A stretch of 60,000 nt of DNA from Apostichopus japonicus (Eukaryota > Echinodermata > Holothuroidea > Aspidochirotida > Stichopodidae), in assembly GCF_037975245.1 (NCBI RefSeq), contig NC_092565.1, positions 15,655,499 to 15,715,498 on the forward strand, in the 5' to 3' direction. Of the stretch, positions 48,301-54,608 are shown one piece after another; the stretch's first letter is position 1, and each line of letters opens with the position of its first letter. A model generated the notes under the pieces. It saw only the letters and a program-made list of their open reading frames with translations. It did no database searches and had not been told where the DNA came from. The position numbers and the translations under genes are program-made.

Positions 48301-49041
48301 TAAAGTAATATTGCATCAATTCCATTAAACTTAAACGGATATATGCTGGTGACAAGAATTGAATGTGAAACTTATTTGAAGAAAGAATATATGCACACTG
48401 CTAGTTGAAAATCCCCATCTCAATACCTTTCCCCTTACTCGAGATATGTGTCATTGAATGTGACCTTTCTTGACTGGCTAAACCTTCAACTACTCCAAGA
48501 AGCTGGATCAAATGTCATCTAGGTAAAATCACTTCAAAGGCTTTACTTGACTAGGTTATTATAATCTACTTGTTGATTTATCCTTGAAACCTGAACAACT
48601 TGGAATGTTTGTTTATAGCTGTCAAAGTTCTCTGTACTTAGAATTTCATCCAAATGACGTATCTTTTGACAGATTATAAAGGAAAACAAGGGCATTATTA
48701 GCTGAAGTGCCCAGATGACATCAACCATTCCGTTGTTGCTATATATGCATACATAATATCACAAAATTGTATAACTTCAAATCTACTATAGGCCTATATA
48801 CATGATATAATATGAGGATGTGCATGGTTCTCAAAATAGCTTCAGAATTTTTGTTGCAATTTTGTTTTATAGCAATCCCCTTAGCCAACAGAATATGACA
48901 GTCGGGACATATAGTCAACATTGTAGGCAATTGCTTACCGTTTGTAGCAACCAACTTGAATCTTTCCAATGTCACTGTACCAGCTCTGTTACCCGCCTGG
49001 TTCTTGTATTCGATTCCATTTTCAAGTGCTGGTGATTCCAT
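330..49041 (-). CDS. SHTN1: Shootin-1 orthologue, whole visible gene (13 coding exons, 3' end open)
   Basis: Joined minus-strand exons at 48939-49041, 46081-46194, 42592-42698, 20138-20339, 15290-15408, 13861-13942, 12218-12312, 11175-11333, 9854-10095, 3219-3286, 2203-2360, 857-1094 and 330-381 give about 579 codons; human shootin-1 has 631 residues. All have AG acceptors and GT donors, and all twelve junction phases agree. From memory of the human protein, order and motifs match: KENK..K..LG, LEKLNRVSTL against LEKCNRVSML, TLEEERLNHK against QLEEERIQHQ, a poly-proline tract, NPLKILRSIINK against NPIRSLMSMIRK, and IEEMMKRIKKG against VEEMMDRIKKG. Residues 1-385 are mostly acidic/basic coiled coil, residues 388-401 are 14 prolines, then a basic low-complexity tail. 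In vertebrates shootin-1 links actin retrograde flow to adhesion receptors in growth cones; the role here is inferred. The C-terminus lies at or beyond the left edge. Confidence 0.9.
401..545 (+). repeat. Dispersed CAGGGAATA-ended element, copy 1
   Basis: It begins CAGGGAATAATATGTCC and shares CCGCATAGCAAACT-, AAAATGGGCAAACTGCTATA- and CAGTTTTTGTACACAG-type words with the copy at 57425. Internally a 53-base segment is tandemly duplicated (about 414 and 467). Its left end lies only 20 bases from the acceptor of shootin exon 13. Confidence 0.65.
857..1094 (-). CDS. SHTN1: Shootin-1 coding exon 12
   Basis: The exon encodes residues 484-562, starting KSIKKNQSNKFSAFPPDSK, then ELSEFEKKMMERRAKSS, corresponding to human TELERILRRRK. 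The rest is a polar Ser/Thr/Lys/Asn-rich disordered tail. The acceptor is TTCTTAG after a T-rich tract; the donor GTGAGT is consensus. If the donor were not used, the frame would run about 28 codons into the intron and stop near 771, adding a hydrophobic tail. Splicing to 381 is preferred because the phases fit. Confidence 0.85.
2203..2360 (-). CDS. SHTN1: Shootin-1 coding exon 11
   Basis: The exon encodes residues about 431-483, containing IEEMMKRIKKGQVKLRSIND, EGSSKGPQAVQELDNIL. Human has VEEMMDRIKKGVHLRPVN and SSKGCESAVDELKGIL, the most conserved C-terminal block. The acceptor is CGATAG, with a poor pyrimidine tract, and the donor GTATGT. It ends on a codon boundary. Confidence 0.93.
2868..3095 (+). 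repeat. tRNA-derived SINE, copy 1
   Basis: The head has an RNA polymerase III box A (TTAGCTCAGTGGTTAA) and a degenerate box B (GAATTCGAGTCACTCC). A tail follows containing CGTTAAATATGAATCTAAGA and CTTGCAGGAGGATCTAAA. The same head, body and tail occur at 36702-36908, so this is a SINE and not a functional tRNA gene. It lies in an intron, opposite to the host gene. Confidence 0.85.
3219..3286 (-). CDS. SHTN1: Shootin-1 coding exon 10
   Basis: A 68-base exon for residues about 408-430, ILRSIINKSNASGPGG then PTGAKK. It matches human IRSLMSMIRKRSHPSGSGAK, the short helix right after the poly-proline. The acceptor is TTTTAG and the donor GTAAGC. It receives AA from exon 9 (lysine) and passes one G to exon 11. 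Confidence 0.9.
3965..4015 (+). repeat. G-rich run, possible quadruplex
   Basis: Runs of G (GGGGGTGG, GGGGAGG, then 11 G) in about 50 bases inside the intron between exons 10 and 9. The composition could form a G-quadruplex on the plus strand. The plus-strand frame through it is poly-glycine and not considered coding. Confidence 0.5.
4745..6850 (+). repeat. GACAGACAGTAACTA tandem array with higher-order units
   Basis: A 2.1-kb array of short degenerate units around GGACAGACAGTAACTA. The word AAAACAGTCATTAGG recurs at about 4991, 5130, 5269 and 5408 (139-base spacing) and again at 5779 and 5918. That shows a 139-base higher-order unit and a later duplication of about 510 bases. It ends near 6850 and lies in the intron between exons 10 and 9. 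Confidence 0.95.
6851..9853. other. Intronic sequence without recognised gene
   Basis: AT-rich intron between exons 10 and 9. Apart from a G-rich patch near 7350, the 18-base repeats at 8038 and an AATAAT-rich stretch near 9130, nothing recognisable is seen on either strand. Confidence 0.6.
8038..8096 (+). repeat. 18-base minisatellite (3 units)
   Basis: Three tandem copies of CCTTTCACCTTTACGTGA with a T/A and a C/G variant, followed by a partial CCTATCC unit. Confidence 0.85.
9854..10095 (-). CDS. SHTN1: Shootin-1 coding exon 9 (coiled coil plus poly-proline)
   Basis: The longest exon, residues 328-407. It begins LEESEKRLTSSEDVAEQET, continues as heptad-like coiled coil (EEEMASAEKKLAELENKN) and ends in 14 consecutive prolines at residues 388-401 followed by VARNPL. 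Human shootin-1 has the same order, coiled coil then poly-proline then NPIRSL. Poly-proline tracts of this kind usually bind profilin, SH3 or EVH1 partners; that role is inference. The donor is GTGAGT. The opposite strand reads as a poly-glycine frame, which is a shadow. Confidence 0.93.
11175..11333 (-). CDS. SHTN1: Shootin-1 coding exon 8
   Basis: The exon is exactly 53 codons (residues 275-327) with phase 0 at both ends. It reads MMSEKKAADAAQRRSLMMLD to LTKTLEEERLNHKRE, a coiled coil matching human LLKALDENAKLTQQLEEER. The acceptor is CGACAG and the donor GTAAGA. As a phase 0/0 exon it could be skipped without a frameshift; there is no evidence that this happens. Confidence 0.9.
12218..12312 (-). 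CDS. SHTN1: Shootin-1 coding exon 7
   Basis: The exon encodes residues about 243-274, (V)STLVIQEFEDVSSKYEEA to QQEAENLAIQ, aligning with human VSMLAVEEYEEMQVNLELEK and KKAESFAQEM. The acceptor is TTCATAG; the donor GTCAAT departs from the usual GTRAG, which makes it a weak 5' splice site. Both phases fit the neighbouring exons. Confidence 0.88.
13376..13480 (+). repeat. CGGTATACC-rich palindromic repeat
   Basis: The stretch contains GGTGCGACGGTATAACC, ACCAGTATACCC, ATACCCGGTATGACC and GGGTATACCGG, short words that pair with one another as inverted repeats. This resembles the ends of non-autonomous hAT-like elements, an assignment from general resemblance only. It lies in the intron between exons 7 and 6. 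Confidence 0.4.
13861..13942 (-). CDS. SHTN1: Shootin-1 coding exon 6
   Basis: A short exon for residues 216-242, LALESTSHEVTKAALKERDK then TLEKLNR, matching human VLEKCNR before the conserved VSML. The acceptor is CTTCAG and the donor GTAAGT (consensus). It ends with one base, G, that completes valine with the next exon. Confidence 0.9.
14224..14790 (+). repeat. 32-base minisatellite with 228-base higher-order copy
   Basis: About 17 units of AGGTTCATTTTCAAAGGGGG-TAAGGGGACTAT (32 bases) with variants TTTTCTGAGGGGA and TTTTAAAGGGGG. The rare word CTATAGGCTCATTTTCTG occurs at 14251 and 14479, so a seven-unit block was duplicated as a whole. It lies in the intron between exons 6 and 5. Confidence 0.95.
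14995..15310 (-). repeat. 70-base tandem repeat copying the exon 5 splice donor
   Basis: On the minus strand each unit reads CAGCTGCAGCTATCCAACAG then a donor-like GTAAATAAG and about 45 bases of intron. Positions equivalent to the true exon end 15290 are 15220, 15146, 15103 and 15033, that is spacings of 70, 74, 43 and 70. The copy at 15220 keeps a perfect exon end and donor; the one at 15146 has lost the GT; those at 15103 and 15033 have GTTACT and GTCATT. Confidence 0.9.
15290..15408 (-). CDS. SHTN1: Shootin-1 coding exon 5
   Basis: The exon encodes residues about 176-215, LNYKLVQASQMIENLEQEK to DASAAIQQ, continuing the coiled coil. The acceptor is GATTCAG and the donor GTAAAT. The last 17 bases of the exon, its donor and about 50 bases of intron are repeated several times just downstream (about 15000-15290). 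Choosing 15290 as the boundary rests on frame continuity: the next exon begins on a codon boundary. Confidence 0.88.
15970..16065 (+). repeat. CAGTGGCATCGCC-type C/G-rich element fragment
   Basis: CAGTGGCATCGCCAAGGGGT is followed by paired G-run and C-run segments (GGCCGGGGGGGG, TGCCCTCCCC, TGTGCCCCCC). The terminal word CAGTGGCATC also occurs near 4051 and 19572, and the overall look resembles the element at 26603. Probably a short inverted-repeat transposon remnant. Confidence 0.45.
16400..20137. other. Intronic sequence without recognised gene
   Basis: Part of the 4.7-kb intron between exons 5 and 4. It holds C-rich simple repeats near 16420-16450 (CCCCTTAAACCCCTC units), 17570-17640 (CCCACCCTTATCCCCT units) and 19740-19980. 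No exon, RNA gene or mobile element could be recognised otherwise. Confidence 0.5.
20138..20339 (-). CDS. SHTN1: Shootin-1 coding exon 4
   Basis: The exon encodes residues 109-175, starting MVKENKKIIRENKEIKRKS, then LLGQAGLNV and a strongly acidic stretch (SLDDIPDEEEASPDV). Human shootin-1 has KLNKENKTLKR, AKLGPDV and INIDDED at the same place, so this is one of the best diagnostic exons. The acceptor is TGCACAG and the donor GTGAGA. The single trailing G joins AT to give aspartate. The 145-codon plus-strand frame over it is a shadow. Confidence 0.92.
20340..25990. other. 5' part of shootin intron 3, nothing recognised
   Basis: AT-rich single-copy-looking DNA. Scanning both strands gave no frame with conserved protein motifs and no tandem array. 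A 137-codon minus-strand frame at 24490-24903 has no recognisable motif and is treated as chance. Confidence 0.5.
25996..26345 (+). repeat. 30-base minisatellite (about 11 units)
   Basis: Units of CAGACTGAACAGGAGCCAGC-CACACCTTTG. Because 30 is a multiple of three, several frames stay open on both strands (for example LQTEQEPATP repeated). These frames lack start context and splice links and are not called as genes. Confidence 0.95.
26603..26934. mobile_element. Short inverted-repeat element, GGCGTAGGAA / TTCCTACGCC ends
   Basis: Left end GGCGTAGGAACCGGGGG at 26605; right end CCTTCCTACGCCACTG ending at 26933. The interior is C/G-run rich near both ends and contains a duplicated phrase (GCACCAAATTGCAT at about 26741 and 26819). 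No transposase frame. This is a non-autonomous DNA-transposon-like element of about 330 bases. Confidence 0.7.
27010..29400. other. Intron 3 segment, mostly unrecognised
   Basis: AT-rich DNA with a weak copy of the CAGGGAATA-family right end near 27960-28016 (CAAAACTGCTACACAAAAGT then CTAAATTATTC), a TA microsatellite at 28618-28636 and a G-rich run at 29263-29315. No gene recognised. Confidence 0.5.
29415..30314 (+). repeat. Left arm of long inverted repeat
   Basis: It starts TAGTCAGGTGGCTTAGCAAC, runs through ACGTTACCGGCCGGAC and three 160-base ATGGCGGCC units, and ends GTCACTAGGCATCTGAGGT. The same series is found in reverse complement at 32089-33005. Confidence 0.9.
30315..32088 (+). pseudogene. 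Decayed non-LTR retrotransposon reverse transcriptase (L1/Tx1-like)
   Basis: Recognisable pieces in order, in shifting plus-strand frames: ELWTAVAAMKKGKSP, PGPDGLPAEFYS, NIVLLPKSGDPLDPNRRTIT, then LLNLDYKILAKALGNRLAD, FIRWVSLLYKDVTSMVTVNG, RRGVRQGCP, VQYADDVTCIVSD, TGARLNKSKTKEL, and a zinc-binding tail LGYGICPCVGC with MQHLLLECPFVRLVWE. These are the finger, YADD palm and zf-RVT blocks of a LINE polymerase. A frameshift falls at about 30493 (one G missing in GKSPGPDG), and the segment with the first catalytic Asp is missing near 30775. More shifts fall near 30930 and stops after 31166, and no endonuclease domain is present. It is dead, and framed by the long inverted repeat. Confidence 0.9.
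32089..33005 (-). repeat. Right arm of long inverted repeat
   Basis: Reverse complement of the left arm, ending CACCTGACTA at 33005. It keeps a short segment (TCAGGC side of ACGTTAAGCCTGAAAATTG) that is missing in the left arm. Confidence 0.9.
33010..34960. other. Intron 3 segment without recognised feature
   Basis: AT-rich DNA with a GA-rich run near 33190 and nothing else recognised on either strand. Confidence 0.5.
34968..35300 (+). mobile_element. Penelope-like element terminus (probable)
   Basis: The word ACGTCAGGCCAACTTACTT occurs at 34972 and again at about 35275, 303 bases apart. The second copy is preceded by CTGAAGA-A-GATCC-TGCTA-GGATC-GAAAC at 35249, a hairpin flanked by the CTGANGA and GAAAC boxes known from hammerhead-type ribozymes in Penelope-like retroelement ends. 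No reverse transcriptase is present, so only the repeated terminal part is kept. Confidence 0.5.
35500..36200 (+). repeat. ACAATTCTACTGTTCTACTG degenerate repeat
   Basis: Short repeats of GGGTTATAGTTAGTACAATT and CTACTGTTCTACTGTTAGTA lie at about 35505-35551 and again at 36030-36200, split by the inverted-repeat element at 35552-36025. Confidence 0.6.
35552..36025. mobile_element. Non-autonomous inverted-repeat element, AAGTTCGGACAC ends
   Basis: The left end has GCGAAGTTCGGCATAC and CAAGTTCGGACACCTTAAG (35555-35593); the right end has CTTAAGTGTCCGAACTTCG (36003-36021), its inverse. A second inverse copy, GTGTCGAACTTCGCAATAC, lies at about 35808. It interrupts an ACAATTCTACTGTTCTACTG repeat seen on both flanks. 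No transposase frame. Confidence 0.6.
36702..36908 (+). repeat. tRNA-derived SINE, copy 2
   Basis: Box A TTAGCTCAGTGGTTAAAGCC and box B GAGTTCGAGTCACTCCC are better kept than in the copy at 2868. The same body (CGTTAAATATGAATCTAAGA) and tail (CTTGCAGGAGGATCTAAA) follow. Part of the body is shorter than in copy 1. It lies in intron 3, plus strand. Confidence 0.87.
37040..37360 (+). repeat. Degenerate tandem duplication
   Basis: The phrase GAGCAAATATGACTAGGG followed by CATAAA and CTCACTGGCCT occurs at about 37157 and 37298, with further shared words between 37080 and 37290 (GGACAAA, AACTGG). Old two-unit duplication of unknown origin. Confidence 0.55.
38610..38830 (+). repeat. Two-unit duplication, ACAGTAAA..CCTCT..ATCTGGA
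   Basis: The words TACAGTAAA, ATTCAGACCTCTTCCATCTG and CAGATCCTTAATCCAA (38623-38690) recur as TACAGTAAA, ACAAACCTCTGTTATCTG and CAGATCCATAATCCAA (38723-38800). Probable remnant of a small transposon family. Confidence 0.5.
38840..41545. other. 3' part of intron 3, nothing recognised
   Basis: No conserved frame, RNA gene or tandem array seen. The 125-codon minus-strand frame at 40543-40920 has no recognisable motif. Confidence 0.5.
41551..41708 (-). repeat. CAGGGAATA-family element, copy 2 (inverted, degenerate)
   Basis: On the minus strand it reads AAAATGCTATACAAAATG, then GTACAAAGCCAAGATG, ACACAGGAACCAATAATA and GACTAATTTATTCGCTG. These are the same ordered words as in the 57425 copy, but the terminal CAGGGA is eroded. 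Confidence 0.55.
42345..42455 (+). repeat. 46-base minisatellite (2.5 units)
   Basis: ACATCTCTCCTACAGTGT then GTGTTCTATTCACCTACC is repeated from 42348, 42394 and 42437. It ends about 135 bases from exon 3. Confidence 0.8.
42592..42698 (-). CDS. SHTN1: Shootin-1 coding exon 3
   Basis: The exon encodes residues about 73-108, SEKACIEMVNLHEDLETK then VEQRCREEAEHYASK. This aligns with human residues reading VIEEVNFMQNHLEIEK and TCRESAEALATK. The acceptor is TTTAG and the donor GTAAAT. It ends on a codon boundary, as does the start of the next exon 22 kb away. Confidence 0.88.
43215..44745 (+). repeat. 51-base satellite array (about 30 units)
   Basis: The unit contains ACTGTGTAGTCACAGT, GGCATCGCAGTCAGTGAA and TAGTCTTATTTGT (51 bases). 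Units differ by few point changes. One near 43530 lacks two bases. Since 51 is 17 codons, one plus-strand frame stays open for 458 codons (ASQSVNSLICLLCSHST repeated); this is a product of the array, not a gene. Each unit holds a hairpin ACTGTG-TAGT-CACAGT. Confidence 0.97.
44750..46080. other. Intron 2 segment, nothing recognised
   Basis: CT microsatellite at 44767-44790, otherwise AT-rich DNA with no supported feature. Confidence 0.5.
46081..46194 (-). CDS. SHTN1: Shootin-1 coding exon 2
   Basis: The exon encodes residues about 35-72, a glutamine- and glutamate-rich coiled coil (LLEHDDLQERYLQQQTEL to LAETEASLWKLTN) matching the first coiled-coil segment of shootin-1. The acceptor reads TACAG and the donor GTAATT. 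It starts with two bases of a split codon and ends with one base (G), which completes GTG valine with the next exon. Confidence 0.82.
46330..46480 (+). repeat. CAGGGAATA-family element, copy 3 (degenerate)
   Basis: AATAATTTATCCAGTAACGC, AAAATGCTATGCGAAATG, TATAGCAGTTTTGTACA and TATGGAAGAGACAAAGTTCA follow the order of the 57425 copy. The left CAGGGA and the right end are missing or altered. Confidence 0.6.
46481..48938. other. Intron 1 of shootin-1, otherwise unremarkable
   Basis: AT-rich intron holding the inverted CAGGGAATA-family copy at 47582. No exon or RNA gene could be recognised elsewhere in it. Confidence 0.5.
47582..47768 (-). repeat. CAGGGAATA-family element, copy 4 (inverted)
   Basis: Minus strand: CAGGGGATAATTTATCGAG at the start, then AAAATGCTATGCAAATTGGT, TATAGTGCAGTTTTG, TTCAAAACTCTTCTGCAAAA and CTAAATATATTCCAG at the end. 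Both terminal inverted repeats are visible; about 187 bases. Confidence 0.75.
48939..49041 (-). CDS. SHTN1: Shootin-1 coding exon 1 (start codon)
   Basis: The exon encodes residues 1-34, starting MESPALENG and ending TLERFKLVATN, then one base of a split codon. The ATG at 49041 lies in AACATGG, a good animal start context. The donor is GTAAGC. The one-base overhang G joins CA at the next exon to give alanine. The N-terminus is weakly conserved, so the exon is supported mainly by phase, donor and the LERFKLV/LQLITSL-like helix. The frame stays open upstream of the ATG to about 49122, where no better ATG is seen, so upstream sequence is probably 5' UTR or flank. Confidence 0.7.
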
Positions 49042-52000
49042 GTTTTGTTTTCTACCTCTCCGTTTTGTTTCAAAAGTTATTAACTCCTTTGGTCGTGGTA
49101 CTGACCATACACCTTGTGACAAACATAAACTTCCAAAGACTAGTATTGTTCGAATTTACAGAAGTTTAGAAGTAGCCAAAATAAATAAGGAACAAGCAGC
49201 TTGTGGCCTAACGTAAGCCTTCCTTTTTACAAACTGATGGTGTATCTTGCAGCTGCGATGAATTAGATTCGTAAGACTGATAATCTAAAGTGAACCCAAA
49301 TATGACTATAATACCGAAACCACAATGTTTCAGAAACACAAGTTTTGATGAAACGCCGGAATTCCTATGTATTCTGCCATGTTTCCAACAGCTTCGTTAA
49401 CGGTGGAAGTGCTGCAACACTTGACTACATACTAACACACGGGCCTAGGCTGATAGTACTACAGTGGTAACTAAGTTGAAGGAAGTTATCTAGCTATATA
49501 CTTCCGTGTCTTATTTCACGCTACTGCACAACTTTTTCCAGGTGTCAATGTGTAACGTCTATGAGTACACCCGACCTATTGTTTGCCACAAAAAGGGACT
49601 GTACCTTATCAAATACTATAGAAAAGTAAAGAAACCTCAGACGTGCGGCAGTTTAGTTAATAAATCTTACGAACTTTCCCATGGTAGAAGTTAAAGGTCA
49701 TTGCCTATAAATTATATTTTCATCTAGCAGAAAAGGTATAAAACATGATTTAAACATAGTACAATTTGTAAATTCACCAAGGTGAACGCAGCACTTGTGA
49801 CGTTAATTACATGCAGTGGTAGCATTCACGAATTATTTAAGTTAACAGATATCTAAATGATAGTGTGACAAAGTTCAATTTGCCTATGTGCTTTAATTAC
49901 TGTGCAAACATCGCACTAGGCTACCATTTGGTCGAAAGTTTTCGTGACCTGCAGGGCGGTCTAAGTTGTGGGGTGTAACATACTTCATGTATTATATGTA
50001 AAACATTATACTGCAATTGACTCTAGCCTTGGATGACCCTCACTACATCCAGTTATTGTAATAGGCCTAGTAGAAATTCTTGGTTTAACCAGTACTAACG
50101 GTCTCTGACAATTCCTCCATCATCTTTCAATCTTATGGTACGTACATATTTAGACACCTGTTATATAATTGCACTTGCTATAGGTCCCGCTGCATACAGA
50201 AGTCAGCCTTCTCCTCTGTTTAATATCATCTCTTGTATCAATTACACGGGGAAGGCTTGGTGGGGATCAGGGGGGGGGGAATATTACATTACCATGTTAA
50301 ACATAATTTAAAAAATGGGAAGTGTCCCTAATGAGAAAATGTTGCCAGATTTGAAGTTTAAAGCTAAATCTAGCATATTAACAATTTTGCCTTCCTGTGC
50401 TCCAACTTGAGTAGAGCTGTAGATGGCTATACCACTGTCCGGAGAAAACAATCCACTGTTTTTGTTATGTTGCCAGAATTGTACCGAAAAATCCACATAT
50501 TTTAAAATCGTCCAAAACGGAAACATTCGATAGATAAAAAATTTAAAAAAGAGATGATTTCTGGTGAAATCTGAATGTACGGTGGTGACCCTAGTACAGT
50601 AGAATGAGACGTTTATCAATATAAAAAGCTCAAGTATTTTGGAAAGATTGCAGTGAAGTTATAAAGAAAACAGGATTCATAACACTGCAGTTACCACCTC
50701 GACTGAAAAGCAGCAATTTTGAATAAAATCAAGAATAGGATCTGTTTCTTGGTGAGGATCAGAACGGAGAAGCAAATTATTTGTTTGACTGACATTCTAA
50801 ATGCTACACCACACCTGCAGCTTTCCTGGGTTTTAAAAATCTGATGCAAAGAAAGAATTCATGACAGTTACTTTTCTCACCTGTATTCAATACATGGTTT
50901 AGCATATGATTGACTTTGACAAAAGATAAGATAGAAATCTGAAAAAATAGGAAAAAGAAAAAAACATGAAAGAGAAAGAACTCTTAGCTGTAAATTTAGG
51001 AACTTGTTTCTTATAAGACACATGACTGCATTGTTATGAGGAAAAAACCATCTGTAAACAATTATAAATGAATCATCTTGAAGACTTTGTATAAACAAAA
51101 TAATGTTTTTTAATCTGGAATTTATGAAAAGAAATATCGTACTCCATTAACCGAAGATCACATGAAACTTGCACTTTTACGTTACCAGAGATTTTAAACA
51201 TTTGGCTCACATTAAGTGTAGTTACTGGGTTGATTGTTGATAGTTTAAACTTTTCTTCTTCTGAGATTTGTATTACTTTTTTGTTTCTTATCATGATTTG
51301 ACAATATCTGGGATTCTGCACAAAAAAAGAGCAAATTTATCAAATAATTAGTAATCAATTGTGATGATGCTGATACCCCCCACCCCCCACCCATCTTCTT
51401 TGATTTCATCTTCTCTCGTCTTCTGTTATCTTGCATTTCCTTAATTTTTTAATGAAACATGATAATTTTGATTAATGATTGTCATACAATATCAATCAAT
51501 ATCATGCTTCACTACAACAGGTCACAATAAGTCACCTGGTCTTACTTGAAGTCACTTGAGATTATTAGAAATCATTTCATGTTTGAAGCTTAACCATCTC
51601 AGTACAGACACCTTACAAAATATTGTTACTCAAATACCACTTCAGTAATATAAAAAGATTCTTTAATATGTATTGTCTCTAAGTTAATCTAAAGACATTA
51701 CAATACTAAAAATCATCTGACTCTTTTTCTTTCTTTTTTCTATTGTAGATACAATCTAATTGGTGAGAGAAACAATATTTAACAGCAAAGCTGCAAGGAA
51801 TCAGTGAGAGCAACTCAGCTTAGATACTCAAAAGGATTCAAATGATGAAGGACAATTTGATTCCATGCAATTGCTTAAATATCCATTATTCTTAATTGTA
51901 AACAAAAACAATCCTACCAAACACACAACCAACATAGCCTATCCTTGCAGTGCTGCTAAAGTCACACACAAAAAGGATTAGCTGTGTTCTGCTGTCAGCT

Positions 52001-54493
52001 TGCAAAATCAAAAACTATAACAAGTCTTTTTGAAAAATAGTGTGCATTTTAAACAGAATACTTCCTGATGTGAAAATACCTTGAAATGTTAGATAACATC
52101 AGATACAGGATAAAGAGATCTACTTCTGATAACAAAAATGTTTTTAAAAAAAAGAAGGAAATTTAGAAGATCCATTTATTCCAACAAAAAGTGATAATGA
52201 ATTCAAATTTGAACCAGTGAAACAAAAAGCATTTCAGAGAAATGGGTTTGCAAATCTCTGTCCTTTTAATGAAAGACATAATTATGTACATGGACCAGAA
52301 TAAACCTAAAAAGAGAACACTGTTATGATTAACAGAGATAGATATGTTATTATTATTGTGACCACTGCAATAAACCCTGAAGATCTACCATAACCCACCC
52401 AGATTAATTACAAGATATACCATTCGGTTATTTGATAACTTTTGTAGAATCAAGTAGAACTGGACTGTTATATTCTCTTCTCAACAGTGTTTTCAATTCT
52501 TTATTTAAATAGATTTGGTTCAAACACTCACTTTCACCAAAACCTTTCTCAAGTTTACTCAAATGTGATAATCACTTTAAACTTACTTTGAACTTTTATT
52601 TGTACAAGAATGAACAAAGTACGTAAGTCAATGACGTAAGTTTGAACATTCAACGTAGTGTAACTGAGGTCAATTCTCTCTCATTTAAACTATTTGTTTG
52701 TAATGAATACATTATGTGTTTCAATTACAAGATCATACACTCATGGTATTAAGCCGTGTGCATCCAAATAAACAATGGCCTCTCTCAACAATATCCATAG
52801 GAAAAACACATGCTTGTAAAGTACATATGTGAAGGAATGCATTCTTTTGTTCATGGATGTGCACTTCCTTTCGGTTAGAACCTTACAATTAATGCCAAAT
52901 TGAGATAATAGTGCGTATACTAGTTATTTGACCTTTGAACTACATCTACGCTGCTTATTTCCTTTATGGTTCCCTGCAGGCGGAAAACAGCTAAAGAAAT
53001 TAATATTCGTCAGCAATCATACCAAAGTATCCTCAATCATATGAATGTAGTGAATCAAGACATAGAGTGGAAAGATACTACAAGACTTGACTAGCACCAT
53101 CTCTGCTAAATACAGACAAAATGGCCATCTTCTATGAAAATTCTCATCTGTTTAAATCAATCTTTTGCCTTTGGTTGTGAATAACACCATATTTCACCAA
53201 ACTAAGACACTTTTCTACATTCTTTGCAAAATGGTTATTAGTTAAATAATAACTCCTATGAATTTTAAAATTTTCATCACCTGTACACATTTGCATATCA
53301 GTTTAATTCAAATGCGAGAGACAAATTATGAAAATTATGAAAATGAAATTATTATTATGAATTATGAAAATGTTTGAACTTTCTCTTCATAATTCAAAAC
53401 CACATTCATGCATTATTATGGGGGTCGAAGGGCCTTAAAGTCATCAAAGGTAAACTGAAAGTAGCTGCTTTTATGATTGAATCCTTAAAATTTGTAGCTT
53501 GCTCTTCCAATACACTAACACATGTAATTGTTGCCTGTGTTTCGATAATCTTTTGCTTCCATCTTAAACTTGACTTTACTAGCTATGTATGTCAAAACAC
53601 AAGTTACTATGAAATCTTATACCATGACAATTTCCAGTGAAACGAATAGACATTTTCGTTTCCTGGTAGTAAGATTGAGTTCTTACAAAAAAAAAGTCCC
53701 CAAGCACTGAACTAAATTCAGAGGAACTAAAATACAGTCAAAGGAAATGGACCAGATAATTAGAAAAGCAACAACATTGCAGTGCTCTGCAACCACTAAT
53801 GAACAAATAGTTTAGGTGTTTTAAGTCACAAACATATGAATAAAGCAATCATCTTAGTTTAGAAATCTCATGGAAATGTCAGCCTCATACTTCCAAGCTA
53901 TAAATTTGCTTCTTAATTGTGACGATTACAAATTAACTCGTTTTTATTTGAATGATTCTATATTAAACTAGGTATGCTCTTCTCACAAGAATAAATGGAA
54001 ATTGTACTTACAATACATCTTTAGTTTTTCGTTTTCCTGGTGATATTAAGGCATACTTGGTACTTCACATATAGCTATTAAAATCCTGGTTGATACAAAA
54101 CTGAATTTTACTTCACCTGGTTGATATTTTGCTATGTTTCTTGCACTCTCCACTGATGCACCAATTTCCTAATCTCACTACAACAATCCAACAAGCATGT
54201 TGTTTTATGGATAGTTTTGTAGAATCAAGACACAAATTAATTCTTTTTAGAAATAAAATGATATGAAAAGGCAATTGACGTGCATGATTTTCTTGAAACC
54301 TTGAATGAATCTTGCCATCCGAGACTCCATCACACCAAGACAGAGGAACCAGCTGGTCCTCATTGGCTGCTGTTTAATGCCTCAACCTACATCATGGGTT
54401 CAATGTTGCATTTGACAGTTGCCATGGCAGCAGGAGAGAACACTTTTTCTTCAAAATGTTATTAACATCTCTGTGAGAAATTTCCAGCGGACG
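49042..54493. other. Intergenic region between cyclin J and shootin-1
   Basis: About 5.5 kb from the cyclin J stop to the shootin start. It should hold the cyclin J 3' UTR and the shootin-1 promoter and 5' UTR, but no TATA box, initiator or CpG-rich block stands out. Only small features are seen: a G-run at 50267-50279 and a C-rich patch near 51375. No conserved frame was recognised. Confidence 0.5.
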
Positions 54494-54608
54494 TCAAGAT
54501 CTTCGGACATCCACAAAGGGTTTGATGTCTTCCCTCTGACCGAGGGTGTCCATTCCATGAGCCTGACTTGCCTCCTTCAGTTGTGCCATCTCATCGGCCT
54601 CGTGAGCT
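54494..54608 (-). CDS. CCNJ: Cyclin J terminal coding exon
   Basis: The acceptor TTTTCAG and the first base A complete lysine. Then 37 codons read AHEADEMAQLKEASQAHG to DVRRS followed by TGA at 54496-54494. AHEADEMAQLKEASQ aligns with human AHDNDVKEANKQ. A possible minus-strand AATAAA polyadenylation signal lies at 53943-53948, about 550 bases past the stop; nothing else marks the 3' end. Confidence 0.85.
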
